A stretch of DNA of 64,000 nucleotides from Marinobacter sp. DY40_1A1 (GTDB lineage: Bacteria; Pseudomonadota; Gammaproteobacteria; Pseudomonadales; Oleiphilaceae). The stretch lies in contig NZ_VCHA01000001.1 of assembly GCF_016597815.1 (NCBI RefSeq), forward strand, positions 806,001 through 870,000, read 5' to 3'. A program made the translations under genes and the position numbers. Below are positions 62,796-64,000 of the stretch, in pieces. How positions within the stretch are numbered: the stretch's first letter is position 1; every line of letters begins with the position of its first letter. The notes under the pieces are model-generated. The model ran no database searches. It was not told where the DNA came from and was given only the letters and a program-made list of their open reading frames with translations.

Positions 62796-64000
62796 ATGAG
62801 CGCCGAGCCGAAGAAAGCCCATAACTTTATTCAGAACCTGATTGAAGACGCCCTTGCCAAAGGCGAGCATACCGGTCAGGTGGTTACCCGTTTCCCGCCG
62901 GAGCCAAATGGATATCTGCACGTTGGTCATGCGAAATCCATTTGTCTTAACTTTGGCATTGCCGATACGTTTTCTGGTGTGTGTAACCTGCGGTTTGACG
63001 ACACCAATCCGGAAAAGGAGAGTCAGGAGTACATCGATGCCATCAAGGAAGATGTTGAGTGGCTTGGTTACACCTGGAATGGGGATGTGCGTTATGCCTC
63101 TGATTATTTTGATGCTCTCTACCATTTTGCCGAGGAGTTGATCGAAAAAGGCAAGGCGTATGTGTGCGCGCTTACGGCAGAGGAAATGGCCGAGTACCGC
63201 GGCACTCTGACAGAGCCGGGTAAAAACAGCCCTTATCGCGACCGGCCTGTCGAAGAAAGCCTGAAGCTATTCCGGGAGATGCGAGACGGAAAGTTCGAAA
63301 ACGGTGAGCTGGTGTTGCGGGCGAAGATTGATATGGCTTCTCCGAACATCAATATGCGCGATCCTATTCTTTACCGCATTCGTTTCGCAGAACACCACCA
63401 GACAGGTAACAAGTGGTGCATCTACCCGATGTACGATTACACGCACCCAATTTCTGATGCCATGGAGGGGATTACTCACTCTCTGTGCACACTCGAATTT
63501 GAAGACCACCGCCCCCTCTATGAGTGGGTGCTGGAAAACATCACTGCGCCATGCCAGCCACGGCAGATCGAGTTCGCTCGCCTGAACCTGAACTACACCA
63601 TTACCAGCAAGCGTAAGCTCAAGCGCCTGGTTGACGAGAATCTGGTGGACGGCTGGAATGACCCGCGTATGCCGACTATTTCGGGTATGCGTCGCCGGGG
63701 GTATACGCCGGAATCTCTGCGTGCCTTCTGTGACATGATCGGCGTTAACAAGGCTGGCGGAACAGTGGATGTGGGGATGCTTGAGTTCGCTATCCGAGAG
63801 GATTTGAACGCCCGCTCCCCCCGTGCCATGTGCGTAATGCGCCCACTGAAAGTGACGCTGACCAATTACCCGGCTGACAAGACCGAAACTCTATCCCTGC
63901 CTGTACATCCTCAGAATCCGGGTATGGGGCAGCGTGAAGTGACCTGGAGTCAGACCCTGTTTATCGATCGGGAAGACTTTGTGGAAGAGGCGCCGCGCAA
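62796..64000 (+). CDS. glnS: Glutaminyl-tRNA synthetase (3' end outside window)
   Basis: The first 401 codons are present and the frame stays open to the window edge. The class I signature is [15 protein letters not shown] (HVGH at residues 42-45), followed by [31 protein letters not shown] and the KMSKS-like region VTSKRKL-type segment (seen as [13 protein letters not shown]). It charges tRNA-Gln directly. The second anticodon-binding domain begins near the window end ([20 protein letters not shown]). Confidence 0.95.
   Translation, partial: MSAEPKKAHNFIQNLIEDALAKGEHTGQVVTRFPPEPNGYLHVGHAKSICLNFGIADTFSGVCNLRFDDTNPEKESQEYIDAIKEDVEWLGYTWNGDVRYASDYFDALYHFAEELIEKGKAYVCALTAEEMAEYRGTLTEPGKNSPYRDRPVEESLKLFREMRDGKFENGELVLRAKIDMASPNINMRDPILYRIRFAEHHQTGNKWCIYPMYDYTHPISDAMEGITHSLCTLEFEDHRPLYEWVLENITAPCQPRQIEFARLNLNYTITSKRKLKRLVDENLVDGWNDPRMPTISGMRRRGYTPESLRAFCDMIGVNKAGGTVDVGMLEFAIREDLNARSPRAMCVMRPLKVTLTNYPADKTETLSLPVHPQNPGMGQREVTWSQTLFIDREDFVEEAPR

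Overview
The window looks like chromosomal DNA of a marine gammaproteobacterium close to Marinobacter. This is a judgement from protein style and gene order, not from a search. In support are the rne / rluC / HAD / sppA / yceF / yceD / rpmF / plsX / fabD / fabG / acpP / fabF / pabC / mltG / tmk block, an RNase E with a pseudomonad-like tail, PruR/PutP-like and FinR/Fpr-like pairs, and a TAXI-TRAP transporter. I see no rRNA, tRNA, CRISPR array, insertion sequence or prophage.

Layout. 0-13.4 kb: a cut-off QueD-like pterin synthase; a MobA-like nucleotidyltransferase with a damaged or non-canonical start; a leftward set of a small membrane protein, a PEGA-MORN repeat protein and a membrane-tethered receiver protein; a large M16C protease; the divergent ppsR/ppsA pair followed by rraA; a PilZ/SH3 pair; a YciI protein; and RNase AM. 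13.4-29.3 kb: housekeeping core for RNA decay (rne), rRNA modification (rluC), quality control (sppA), L32 and fatty-acid synthesis, ending at tmk. The holB-pilZ-tatD genes that often follow tmk in relatives are not there. 29.3-37 kb: transport genes (AraC regulator, putP, TAXI/TRAP, TSUP, quinone reductase). 37-42.3 kb: acnB, miaE, finR-like and fpr.

42.4-57.6 kb is the accessory-looking part. It holds a leftward operon (malonyl-CoA decarboxylase, acetoacetyl-CoA reductase, DmdC-like acyl-CoA dehydrogenase, semialdehyde dehydrogenase), a divergent MaoC hydratase plus cysteine hydrolase, a soluble PAS histidine kinase and FixJ-type regulator, a thioesterase, a BisC-like molybdenum reductase, an NCS2-like permease and a DmdB/AlkK-like acyl-CoA ligase. 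Two nearly identical 24-bp palindromes (47892-47915 and 51867-51890, 21 of 24 positions equal) lie at the mcd/phaJ and molybdoenzyme promoters, on either side of the two-component system. I read this as one undescribed regulon for uptake, activation and oxidation of a short acyl compound, perhaps sulfur- or malonate-related. The substrate is not shown by the sequence.

57.6-64 kb returns to housekeeping: an unknown lipoprotein, a large MscS-type channel, lpxH, ppiB and the start of glnS. Several genes use TTG or GTG starts (ppsA, rraA, mltG, acnB, lpxH, the lipoprotein), chosen here from Shine-Dalgarno spacing and family length.
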